Shown here: positions 54,350-64,000 of the stretch, piece after piece | Position numbering within the stretch: the stretch's first letter is position 1 | Layout: each line of letters begins with the position of its first letter | Assembly (NCBI GenBank): GCA_030789695.1 | Contig: CM061141.1 | Span: forward strand, 201,365,600-201,429,599 | DNA length: 64,000 bases | Direction of reading: 5' to 3' | DNA from: Scilla litardierei | Taxonomy: Eukaryota; Streptophyta; Magnoliopsida; Asparagales; Asparagaceae | Program-made: the position numbers and the translations under genes | The notes under the pieces: model-generated | Databases searched by the model: none | The model's input: the letters and a program-made list of their open reading frames with translations, nothing else | Told to the model about the DNA's origin: nothing

Positions 54350-55589
54350 TGTAGAGGAATATGCCCTCAGATCATTTGTATTTGATGCAAATGATAATTT
54401 AAGCCTAGATAGGGACTAATTTGAATATGATGCAAAAGAGATTAAATGTGTCTTAAATTGTTTAAGACTATATTTAATTAAATAAACGCGTTGAAAAGGT
54501 TACCTAAATGACGGGAAAATGGAGTCAAGTTGTAGCCAAAAACTGAGATATATGGAGGCCAAAAACCGCGTCAAAAACTGAGTCCAAATGCACAAGTTGT
54601 AGCCAAAACAAGTCAGCCCAAACTGTTGGGCTGAAACCAGCGAAAATGGAGGCCCACCAAGCCCAAATTTTCTGGTTAGGGTTTTTTGAAACCTGGGATT
54701 TTCTTGACGGCTACGTTTCTAGGAGAAGCATGACTTTTGGCTAACTTTGGACAATTGTTTGCAGGGTCAAACGGACTCGGATTGATGAGCCGTTTTTTCC
54801 TACGCGTTCACCGTTGAACCCTCTTCGATTTGGTAGGTTGTACCAACATTGAAGCTCAACGGTGAGGGAGTTAAAATTCGATGAAGTCTGCCCTTTGTGA
54901 AAGGCAAACTAACTTGATTTAATTAATCCCAAATTAATAGTCCCACCTCGGTTGTGGTGAAAAGGGGAGAGTCAGCCGCCTCTATAAATAGAGGCCCTCC
55001 CCCTTCCTCATAACTCGTCCCAAGCTCTAGATCTGAGCGGCTCTCGTAAACGTTGGAGCACGCTCGGATCTAGGCTAAAATTAATATTCTCTATCTCCCT
55101 AATATTTCTGCCTTACTCCTGAGGGCTCTGGCAAAGCCACAACGGAGTTCGGATTCAGATCCGAAATCTAGGCGAAGGTTTCACTCGCGTGAAACTTTCT
55201 TCCGCGCGTGGTTGGCTCGACGACATGGGATTGATCGCCTCGGGATGCGAAGCGGTTCGAGGAGCAGTTCGGGGAGCGGTTCAAGGAGTGGCTCGGCGTG
55301 GGACGGGAGCAGCTCGGAAGACGGTGCGGAACATCTCGCATGCCCCCAGGGTTGAGATTCCGGGTATGTGTTTAAGGTTTCATTTAATTATTCGCAGTAG
55401 TTAGATCCCTCTTGGGGTGGTCAGATCCACCCCAAGTTGGCAGAGATCCTGCCTAATAGGGTCGGGTTCCTTAGGGTTGCATGTTAATTAGATTAACATA
55501 AAGTTTTCCGCTGCATTTCTTTCTATGTTCCGTACGACTTAGGCCGGAACTAGAGTTTTTGTGCCATAAGGGTCCTAGAATACCCTACA
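54350..55589 (+). repeat. 5' LTR of the non-coding element
   Basis: Starts TGTAGAGGAATATGCCC and ends AATACCCTACA. TATA box TATAAATA at 54983-54990. A Gly/Ser/Arg-rich frame near 55189 is present in both LTRs by duplication; not called. Confidence 0.93.
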
Positions 55590-55590
55590 G

Positions 55591-55603
55591 TGGTATCAGA
55601 GCT
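55591..55603 (+). promoter_or_regulatory. Primer-binding site of the non-coding element
   Basis: TGGTATCAGAGCT, the exact initiator-Met tRNA complement, two bases inside the 5' LTR. Confidence 0.9.
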
Positions 55604-58228
55604 ATCTCTGTATGCTGATCTAGGACTGCGAATTTATTATTTGAATACTTTTACTGAATAATGTTTTCTTTAAATTTATGCGATAAATTTAAATTTTTTT
55701 TTGGTTAAAAATTTTTATATGATAAAATTTAAACATGAAAGTTTTAAAATGGAATTTTAAAATTATGTGATAAATTTTAAAATTGTTTTAAAGCTTTAAA
55801 ACTTTATGCGATGAGTTTAAAATGTTGTTTAAAATTTTATGTGATAAATTTTAAGCATGTAATTTTTTAAATGATGTTTTAAATTTATAAGATATTTTTA
55901 AAACTGATTTTAAAATTTTAAAATTTTTATGCGATACATATTTTAAGTAGCATGCAAATGTTATGAATTTTAAAACAAGCTTTTACTTTATGAGATAAAA
56001 TAAAATGTTTTAAAAATTGTATTTTTAAATTTAAATGTTAAATTTAAGTATGCATGCTAAAGTTGTTTATGCGATAAACTTTAGTCTATTTAATTGTTAA
56101 ATAGTTGTACACTTTTTATGCGATAAAATTAGTGTAATTTTTTAATGGCTATGTCATCTTGTCCCTTATTTGATAACACAAGACAACCCTTTAGGTTAGC
56201 CATTAAGAAATCATTAAAATTTATTAATTGAATTTTAATGACTTGCTATGTTTTAATAAAACATTAAAAACACTAAAGGGATGGAACATATATATTTTTA
56301 AAGCTTAATAACGAACGATTTAATCGAATTAAAATATTTAAAATTTAGTGAAAGAGGGATCCAATCATCCTGAACCTCACAACCTTGAGGAGACTCAACA
56401 AGTTGATTGGTTCCATGATTGGTAGACTAACTCTTAGTCAATCACATCACATGTGACTCCCTATCGTTTTTTTACCCACATTCACTTATGATCTTGAGGA
56501 GACTCAACAAATCATAATGACTGGTCTAGTCAGACCCTTGATTTCGTGTCCAGATTTGACTTAGATCGATGCTCGAGGAGACCCGACGTATCGATTTGGG
56601 TCAAGTCTAGACTACATCATATGTATGTTGGAGTTTGTTCCTTAAAGATAAACATGGCATAGCTTGAGGAGACTCAACAACTATAATTGTCTTCTTTGAG
56701 TTACCAAGCTCCAAAATCAAGGAGGGATACAGATTAATCTTTAATAAGATTTATAACGCATTGACTAGATATAGTCCAGGGTGTCATACAATCATGATTC
56801 GCGACATTGCGGTCCAGCGGAACACAGCCAGGGAATTGACTAAGCCAGGATCACTGCCCCTTGGACTAGCAAGGGTTGACCCATCAAACTTAGCCAAGCA
56901 CATTGACTGGATCATGGTCCATTGAATGAAGCTTGTCATTTTTATATGAGTGCCATAGACTAAACTGCTTTTATTAACAACTAATTAATCCTATCAACTA
57001 GTTGAATCCTTAAATTCAAAATTTTAGGATTTGTTTAATAACTTTTATTAAGTCCTTATCAACTATAAGGTTCACGTGCTATCCTAATCGTTATTAGGAT
57101 TTTAATAAATTTGATTAACAACGCTAAAAGCGAAGTCCTTTAATGAGAATTAATAATAACAATTAGAATTAAAAACATTAAAAGGACTACCCTAATCAGG
57201 AATTAGGTCTTATAATATAGTTAACATTAGATATTAACTTAGGTAAAGTCCTGAGACTTTATGCAAGGTCAAACATGTATCGAGATGAGTATCTCGATCA
57301 TGGAGAAATGTTTGACCGTCTGTAGCATAAGTCTAAAAGGGTTCGTGGTCGTAGATATTTCGAGATAAGGATATCGAAACATCGGATAGACCATTGTGTC
57401 TTAGTCTTCACCGTTTAGCGGTGGCGATGATCTCATGATCGCTTGACTTGGCGAAGTCGTAGACGAGACACAGGTGCTCATTAGAGAATGAGTTCACTGA
57501 ACGATCCACAAGAGTTATCATATGGTTATATTGACCAATCTGTCAATGATGACTCTTAGTGATGATAGGCTAGTTGGTCTTTTGACTTGAGGTCATTTTG
57601 ACAAACCTATGCCTGAATGGTGCCACTTAGATCAACTGACCTAGCTTTGAGGCAAGGCCTGTCGAAAGGTCTTTGATTGGGTGACACTTGAAGCGTATGA
57701 GGAGAGTAATGATCAAGAGAGGATTCGTCTCTCCCGGTCAATGGGAGTTAGTGCCGTAGGGTTAGTTCGGTCTTTAGTAAAAACTCTGGCCAGAGTATGT
57801 TGGAAGAAGTCCAACATTTTTGACTAAAAGATCGATAGAAACTAACCGGAGTCAAGTTATTGGGGTTGACAGTTTAACCGTACCCTAGACTTGATCTATA
57901 CGACATAGTTTAGACGAAGAGACTATAACTGCGGAATTCATCACGGAAACAGTCAGGGTGGTCCCGACAATACTCATGTCAATGAGTCAACCACATAATG
58001 ATGATTCCTGAAGCAGGGACGGCAACCACTGCTCGTGGTCATTGCCGTATAGGGCTTCGAGCCCAACCTGTTGTAAGGGTCAGGCTGTATGGTCTCACAC
58101 AGAGTGCGATCTTCGTCTAGTAATAGGTAGAAATTAGTTAGGGAGAATAATTTGCATTTGATGCAAGGGATAAAATATTGCAAAAGATGTTTGCAATCAT
58201 CTCCTGCATTCGGGATAAATGATCCTGA
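55604..58228 (+). other. Interior of the non-coding LTR element
   Basis: 55660-56160 is AT-rich with repeated TTTATGCGATAAA steps. 56384-56680 holds four copies of CTTGAGGAGACTCAACA (56384, 56493, 56572 with changes, 56663). 57230-58230 is less AT-rich and has no open frame with a motif. Probably packaging or structural RNA sequence. Confidence 0.6.
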
Positions 58229-58242
58229 GTGCAAGTGGGAGA
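58229..58242 (+). promoter_or_regulatory. Polypurine tract of the non-coding element
   Basis: GTGCAAGTGGGAGA immediately before the 3' LTR. Confidence 0.85.
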
Positions 58243-59459
58243 TGTAGAGGAATATGCCCTCGGATCATTTGTATTTGATGCAAATGATAATTTAAGCATA
58301 GATAGGAACTAATTTGCATATGATGCAAAAGAGATTAAATGTGTCTTAAATTGTTTAAGACTATATTTAATTAAATAAACGCGTTGAAAAGGTTACCTAA
58401 ATGACGGGATCGTCCCGCTCTAAACGCAGGTTCAAACCGCGTCAAAAACGGAGTCCAAATGCACAAGTTGTAGCCAAAACAAGTCAGCCCAAACTGTTGG
58501 GCTGAAACCAGCGAAAATGGAGGCCCACCAAGCCCGAATTTTCTGTTTAGGGTTTTTTGAAACCTGGGATTTTCTTGACGGCTGCGATTCTAAGAGAAGA
58601 ATGACTTTTGGCTAACTTTGGACAATAGTTTGAAGGGTCAAACGGACTCGGATTGATGAGCCGTTTTTTCCTACGCGTTCACCGTTGAACCCTCTTCGAT
58701 TTGATAGGTTGTACCAACATTGAAGCTCAACGGTGAGGGAGTTAAAATTCGAGGAAGTTTGCCCTTTGTGAAAGGCAAACTAACTTGATTTAATTAATCC
58801 CAAATTAATAGTCCCACCTCGGTTGTGGAGAAAAGGGAAGAGTCAGCCGCCTCTATAAATAGAGGCCCTCCCACTTCCTCATAACTCGTCCCAAGCTCTA
58901 GATCTGAGCGGCTCTCGTAAACGTTGGAGCACGCTCGGATCTAGGCTAAAATTAATATTCTCTATCTCCCTAATATTTCTGCATTACTCATGAGGGCTCT
59001 GGCAAAGCCACAACGGAGTTCGGATTCAGATCCGAAATCTAGGCGAAGGTTTCACTCGCGTGAAACTTTCTTCCGCGCGTGGTTGGCTCGACGACATGGG
59101 ATTGATCGCCTCGGGATGCGGAGCGGTTCGAGGAGCAGTTCGGGGAGCGGTTCAAGGAGCGGCTCGGCGTGGGACGGAAGCAGCTCGGAAGACGGTGCGG
59201 AACATCTCGCCTGCCCCAGGGTTGAGATTTCGGGTATGTGTTTAAGTTTTCATTTAATTATTCGCAGCAGTTAGATCCCTCTTGGGGTGGTCAGATCCAC
59301 CCCAAGTTGGCAGAGATCCTGCCTAATAGGGTCGGGTTCCTTAGGGTTGCATGTTAATTAGATTAACATAAAGTTTTCCGCTGCATTTCTGTCTATGTTC
59401 CGTACGACTTAAGCCGGAACTAGAGTTTTTGTGCCCTAAGGGTCCTAGAATACCCTACA
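58243..59459 (+). repeat. 3' LTR of the non-coding element
   Basis: Collinear with the 5' LTR, TATA box at 58854-58861. ACGGGATCGTCCCG near 58404 is a short palindrome absent from the 5' LTR. Confidence 0.93.
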
Positions 59460-59464
59460 GTCTC

Positions 59465-60700
59465 CACCCCCAACGAGAAAGAACATCCCTAGTGCGCAGT
59501 TTGTGATGAATACCCCCAACGAGGAACTTCCATGTCCCAGAATGAGTAGGGGCGCCTGTCTCTCTAAAGAAGCCCAAACCGGTGAAATAGATTTTCCTCA
59601 TAAAGGAAGTCCACAAACCGTTGTGAGTAAGCAGACGCCAAGTCAATCGAACACCATAAGCCATATTAAGATCCTCAAGATACCTCAGCCCAACACCACC
59701 TTCAGCTTTATGTAAACAAATATCCTTCCAAGCCCAAAAGGAAGATTTCCCCCAAATAAACCTTCAGCACAGGCCATTAATTGAGCATAGTACTGATTTT
59801 GGAATACGAAAAGCTTGCAACCAGAAGGAAATCATGCCATAGATGACAGTTCTGACAAGCTCAATGCGCCCAGAGATAGATAGCAAAGAGGACGCCCAAC
59901 CTTGTAGCCTCTTACCGCACTTATCAACCAGTCTAGCAAACATGGAAGGTTTAGGATAATGAGGTGAGAGAGGAAGACCCAAGTAGGATGCCAAACCATT
60001 CATACGACGAACACGAAGAATGTCAGCTAAGCGACCAGGGTCTTTGGCACCCTTGCTAAACATAACAGCACTCTTGCTCCAATTGACATCAGGGCCCGTA
60101 AAGAGCCTAAAACTGCCAAGTAAGTCCCTTAGCCCCTCAAATGATCTAGCATTTGCCCGGCAAAATACTAACAGATCATCAGCAAACAAGAGATGGGTGC
60201 TATCCCCCATATTCCGCTTCATAGGCTGAACAACACCACTACAAACACTTCTGGCCATTAAGAGGGAGAATGCTTCCATGACAATAACAAAAAGATAGGG
60301 AGACAGCGGATCCCCTTGCCTTAGCCCCCTGTTAGAATGGAACATACCATAAGGGGAACCATTTATCATAACAGAGAAGGATGGAGTAGATATGCATTCG
60401 CTAACCTAGCCAATGAATTTACTTTCGAACCCCATACGATGCATCATAAAATATATGAATTCCCTGTTCACACTGTCAAATGCCTTACAAAGATCAAGCT
60501 TGAGGCAAGCATGCGCCCCCATAGGATTACTGAAATCACGAATGTACTCGTGAGCCAAGAGAGCACAATCAGCAAGAAGTATGCCTTTAATAAAAGCAGC
60601 CTGACAAGGGGATATGAGCTCTAACACAACCGCCTGAAGTCTCCTGCAGATCACCTTACTGATGATTTTGTATAACACATTGCAGCAAGCAATAGGTCTA
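59465..60700 (-). pseudogene. LINE reverse transcriptase
   Basis: Minus strand, from about 60700: YRPIACCNVLYKIISKVI, 'CQAAFIKGILLADCALLAHE', 'LKLDLCKAFDSVNREFI', a TAG at 60406, 'SVMINGSPYGMFHSNRGLRQ', 'GDPLSPYLFVIVMEAFSLLM' and the catalytic 'LLFADDLLVF'. Then 'NWSKSAVMFSKGAKDPG' and 'YLGLPLSPHYPKPSMFA', a stop near 59764, and thumb sequence up to 59465. RT motifs 1-7 are all recognisable, and the Asp of AFD and the FADD are kept. Confidence 0.92.
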
Positions 60701-61790
60701 TAATCCCCAAGCCCAGAGGGGTTTGCCCCTTGGGAATGGGGGTCAAAAAGGTATGATTGACTTGGCGAAGCATTCTAGTATTCTCAAAATAAAAGAGGAC
60801 CGCATCAATCACCTCGTCACCAATGATACTCCAAGATTTTTGATAGAAACACCCATTAAATCCATCAGGACCCGGGGCTTTATCTTCCCCAATAAGAAAC
60901 ACTGCTTTTTTGATCTCCTCAGCAGTAATAGGCCGTTCAATCCAATTAGCGGTTTCAGGGGTTAGCTTCCTCATAGGCGTAAGTTTAGGAAACACATTCC
61001 AATAGGAATCATGGTTATAGAGATCCTCAAAAAATTTTGGTGCATCAATTTTGAGATTGTCAATGGTATCAACTTTAGAGCCATCCGATCTGATAAGATG
61101 ATTGAGATTGTTATTATTCTGTCTAGCTTTCATAGCAGTATAAAAGAATTTAGAGTTCAGATCCCCCAAATGTAACCAATTCTGTCTGCTTTTCTGTCTT
61201 AGCATACTCTCATCAGATTCAATAGCAGAGTTAAGTGATCGTATAAGATTGCGCTCCCGACTTTGAATCGAGTCATCAAATACAATATTCGGGTTGGATT
61301 GGATAATTGAAAGCTCAGTTTTGATCTTATTCACACTGCTCGTCTTACCGATGCTCTCCCCCAAGTCCTTGAAGACAGGCTTATGGCCTTTGAGTTTAGA
61401 AACAAGCTTATACAAGGGATTCCCAGCAACCCTGATGTTCCACCCACTATTCAAGATACTCATGTAATTGCTAGCAGAAGTCCAAGCATTAAAAAACTTA
61501 AACGGCTTGGGGTCAGTCCTCATAGTCATATGAAAGTGAATAACCATCATGGCGTGATCACTGGTACCAGCTTCAACATATTCACAATACGAAAAAGGAA
61601 GATCCTGAATCCAGGCATTGTCACAGAGGGCGCGGTCAAGCATGGCAGAGATTCTAGAGGCACCAATACCCCTATTATTCCAGCTGATAGGAATACCCGT
61701 GGTCTTAATCTCATGCAAAGCACTGTCATTGACACAATTATTAAAGTCATCAACCGCTTTATGATCAATAGGCCTCCCCCAACCTTATCT
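60701..61790 (-). pseudogene. LINE: end of endonuclease and linker to RT
   Basis: Begins after a frame change near 61785 (DKVGGG, then RPIDHKAVDDF). 'RISAMLDRALCDNAWIQDLP' and EAGTSDHAMMVI carry the last catalytic residues (SDH) of the endonuclease. The ~260-residue linker contains 'NWLHLGDLNSKFFYTAMKAR' and 'APGPDGFNGCFYQKSW', which opens the RT. A second frame change near 60700 leads into the RT entry. Confidence 0.88.
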
Positions 61791-62257
61791 TTAGCATAGC
61801 GGACACAGTTGAAGTCACGACAAATAAGCCAGGGATTCACCTTGTACCTGATTGAGTTCTCAACAATGGTATCCCATAAAGATTTCCGATCCCGAGCAAT
61901 GTTAAATGCATAAACCATAGTGAGGTACATGACAAAGCCCGCAATATTTTTGCATCCAAGAGTAATAAGCTGCCCAGAAGTGTCCTCGACAGTGCACGAC
62001 CAAACAGTTGGGTCATAGAGAACAACGATCCGCCCGTTTCTGTTTGCAATGTGATTATCAACAGCAATCCAAGATTTATGAAAGCATTTGGTAATACAAT
62101 GACCTTTATCAGCAAGAACTTTTGTTTCCAAGAGCCCAACGATAGAGGGTTTATACTTCCTCACCCTCTCCTTAAGATCACGCCACCTCACAACATTGTT
62201 AAGACCACGGGTATTCAACACAATAATGGGAATATCAACCGATGAGGGGCGTTCCAT
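61785..62257 (-). pseudogene. LINE endonuclease (EEP type), N-terminal part
   Basis: VLNTRGLNNVVRWRDLK, VGLLETKVLADKG (catalytic Glu), NGRIVVLYDPTVW and ICRDFNCVRYAKDKVGGG. The family GDFN reads RDFN here and WNxRG reads LNTRG. The enzyme nicks the target DNA to prime reverse transcription. Starts at ATG 62257 but is probably part of a longer fused frame. Confidence 0.88.
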
Positions 62258-63065
62258 TTATTCTGGAGCTACGTCGGGACCCCAACGACGCACTTATAGC
62301 AACATAGTTTCTGATTCTTCTCCCTCTGTTCCCTCTACTAGCTGCACTGTTCCTAAGCTGATCTTGCTCAAGCACCCATTCATCATTAATGACAGTAAGT
62401 GTGGACGGTCTATCAATTTCAGAATCAGACGAATCATCCCCCATTCTTCTCTTCGAACTACTGCTACTACCCACGTGAAGGTTTTCAATGGGTGACCGTC
62501 TGGGTAGTATGCCCGAGTTAGTTGGCTCTTTGGGGGCCAATCCCCTGCTACACGGAGAAGGGGCAACTGCCCCTTCCTTGATTCGTCCATCTGTCTTATT
62601 AGGGTCATGGTTACATCCCCCCCTAGCGACCTCCTCCTTATTACAAGTCAGAGATAGCCCTCCGACATCACCCTTTACACTTGGCACAACAAGCCCACTC
62701 CTAGTCACAGCTAGCCCCTTACAATCATCAGGCAGTACGACATTGCTCGCCTTATCAGTGATAGCCAGCCTGCTACCATCCTTCACGCCAGATTGATCAT
62801 CGCCGGTCCCTTTGGTAGACTCAGCCAGTCTACGCCTAGTCGCAGCTAAGCTCTTATAATCACTAGGGGTCTCAACATTGCAAGCCCCCATAAGATCATC
62901 TGGGGATTTCACATTCCCCTTACAAGGGCTAGAATCGTCCTCTCCCCCGCTAGGCGCAGCTAGCCTCCTATGTACAATACTGTTAATTACATCCCCTTTC
63001 TCAGAAATCCCCTCAAAACCTATTACAACCTTGTCATCTATAACAGAATTATTTACAAAAGCCAC
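62235..63065 (-). pseudogene. LINE linker region between ORF1-like part and endonuclease
   Basis: 276-residue open frame rich in Ser, Gly, Asp and Arg, low complexity, without known domain; imperfect repeats of a 'CNVETPSDYKSLAATRRRLA' type occur three times. In the same frame as the ORF1-like region, with a disrupted stretch at 63066-63206 between them. Confidence 0.65.
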
Positions 63066-63206
63066 CCCCTATATCCACAGCATATACTTTTTCCACATTG
63101 CTAGCGACTTTGCCATTCCCATCAAGATTTCCACCCTCGAGAGCCTCATTCTGGGTATGTACAGCCTCAGGCATCCCCTGTCCTTCCCTCAAGTTGTCTT
63201 CACCCA

Positions 63207-63989
63207 TCAAGTTGGCGGTCTTCGTAACAGAAATTCTTCCTCCCCCGCAGAGCACTGCTTTTCCACATGACCAAAACACCTACAGTCGTGACATCTTGGA
63301 GGGTTCCCTTCAACGACAACCTTGACTTGAATTTCTTCTCCCACCGCCACTCTCACAGTGACAAAGTGCGGGATCTCCTCCATGGCCGAGATTTCAACCA
63401 GACACCTAGCGTACGCCAACCGCTCCATGGTTGCAGTGGCCCTATCCAAGCTCATGGGATTGCCTAATACACTAGCAATTCTGTTGAGAATAGGCATCGA
63501 CCACAAGTTCAGCGGCAACTGCGGAAATTGCACCCAAACAGGAATGGAAGAGAGCATGTCACGATTGTAGCCCAGCATCGACGAACATCGCTGCAAAATG
63601 ACCAGTTTACCATCGAATAGCCAAGGCCCCCCACGCAAAACAGCCTCGCTATCTTCCTTGCTCTTGAATCTAAAGAAGAAGACACCGTTGTCTCTTGAGA
63701 AGATTGACATACCCTGTTTCTTCCATAGTCTTTCAGCCCAGGCCTTGATTTGTCCAAAGAACGGCACGTCTCCTAGGACATATCCGACGAGGGTGTTCTC
63801 CCAGCACTTGACAACATCTTCCAGCAGATCTTCTGTGATATAGGCCATGTCCATTCCCTCTTCATCCGTTTCTGACTGAATGAACTCCATTTCCAGGGAG
63901 CTAGCAGTCCTCCGTCTTTCAGAGCATACTTCAAGCCAGGATTTCTTAGGAGCTTGAGGGTTGATCTTCAGCTCCACCTTTGTTCTCAT
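63207..63989 (-). CDS. LINE ORF1-like protein (DUF4283 and zinc knuckle)
   Basis: 260 residues from ATG 63989 (an earlier start outside the window is possible). DUF4283 core: 'KCWENTLVGYVLGDVPFFGQ', 'NGVFFFRFKSKEDSEAVLRG', 'GPWLFDGKLVILQRCSS', 'PVWVQFPQLPLNLWSM', then a zf-CCHC_4 knuckle CHDCRCFGHVEKQC. These domains mark the N-terminal part of plant L1 elements and of RNA-binding relatives. Ends at a stop shortly after the knuckle; a shifted frame continues to 63049. No complete ORF1/ORF2 arrangement can be judged because the element leaves the window. Confidence 0.85.
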   Translation of the reverse strand: MRTKVELKINPQAPKKSWLEVCSERRRTASSLEMEFIQSETDEEGMDMAYITEDLLEDVVKCWENTLVGYVLGDVPFFGQIKAWAERLWKKQGMSIFSRDNGVFFFRFKSKEDSEAVLRGGPWLFDGKLVILQRCSSMLGYNRDMLSSIPVWVQFPQLPLNLWSMPILNRIASVLGNPMSLDRATATMERLAYARCLVEISAMEEIPHFVTVRVAVGEEIQVKVVVEGNPPRCHDCRCFGHVEKQCSAGEEEFLLRRPPT

Positions 63990-64000
63990 AGCTCTTCTGT

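Larger units (their letters stand above)
54350..59459 (+). mobile_element. Non-coding LTR element (LARD-like) inserted in the LINE
   Basis: 5,110 bp with LTRs 54350-55589 (1,240 bp) and 58243-59459 (1,217 bp), TG..CA ends and the duplication GTCTC at 54345-54349 and 59460-59464. A primer-binding site and a polypurine tract are present, so orientation is plus. The 2,653-bp interior has no gag or pol motif. Such large non-coding elements depend on proteins of an autonomous partner, and the initiator-Met primer site plus AAGTGGGAGA tract suggest a copia-type partner. The LTRs differ by a rearranged ~70-base patch after ACGGGA (54520 and 58410). Confidence 0.93.
53766..64000 (-). mobile_element. 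L1-type LINE, interrupted by an LTR element
   Basis: Minus strand. It enters from beyond 64000 and ends at a T run (53766-53773, the poly-A tail on the minus strand). Order: DUF4283/CCHC ORF1-like region, apurinic-type endonuclease, reverse transcriptase and a zf-RVT zinc ribbon C-terminus. The last part is separated from the rest by 54350-59459. Several frame changes and stops show it is dead. Plant L1 elements copy their RNA at a nicked target by target-primed reverse transcription. Confidence 0.92.

Noticed and set aside
55189..55404. 71-residue frame in the LTR of the non-coding element, repeated at 59060-59245
   Set aside because: Duplicated only because LTRs are duplicated; composition Ser/Arg/Gly-rich and no motif.

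Overview
This window looks like a gene-poor, repeat-dense stretch of a flowering-plant nuclear genome. The evidence is Ty3/gypsy and Ty1/copia LTR retrotransposons with plant-type domains, a FAR1/MULE-type transposase, an L1-type LINE with a zf-RVT end, and captured fragments of plant genes with spliceosomal introns (HSP70, RAD23, PP2C, AHL, a DEAD-box helicase). The species cannot be told from the sequence. I see no intact host gene, rRNA, tRNA or CRISPR array. Almost every long open frame belongs to a transposon or its remains.

Layout. 1-347: nothing recognised. 348-~3480: degraded LTR of the same type as the gypsy LTRs further right. ~3540-8280: a decayed Mutator-like element (MULE-OTU copy 1, minus strand) with a FAR1-like DNA-binding region, an open 394-codon MULE transposase core and an OTU-type cysteine-protease domain, between flanks full of a GCGCACAACG-type palindrome. 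8281-9339 plus 20115-20559: copy 2 (plus strand), a derivative without the transposase core, split inside its OTU domain by a complete 10.8-kb Ty3/gypsy element (9340-20114, minus strand, TSD TCAAT). 20783-23745: a truncated relative of that gypsy element. 24905-27144: copy 3, the same transposase-less structure with an expanded acidic linker. 27340-31123: palindromic repeats, an HSP70 gene fragment and ~176-bp tandem repeats. 31124-38467: a Ty1/copia element (TSD GTAAT) with LTRs alike at about the 1% level, half of its reverse transcriptase deleted, and a structured leader. 38590-42560: two blocks of a ~293-bp hairpin satellite. 42858-43197: foldback MITE. 43248-~53760: Helitron-like region with five gene fragments, all on the plus strand. 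53766-64000: L1-type LINE (minus strand, 5' end outside the window), cut by a 5.1-kb non-coding LTR element (54350-59459, TSD GTCTC).

How the parts relate. Insertion order can be read from the nesting: the OTU-MULE derivatives are older than the gypsy element in copy 2, the tandem repeats are older than the copia element, and the LINE is older than the non-coding LTR element. The least expected points are: (a) two GT-AG intron-like insertions in the gypsy gag-pol whose removal restores the reading frame; (b) a MULE-derived family that keeps a FAR1-like DNA-binding domain and an OTU protease but has lost the transposase; (c) a hairpin duplicated in the copia leader whose two copies differ by compensatory base changes; (d) the ~293-bp hairpin satellite built from the same palindrome that surrounds the MULE copies.
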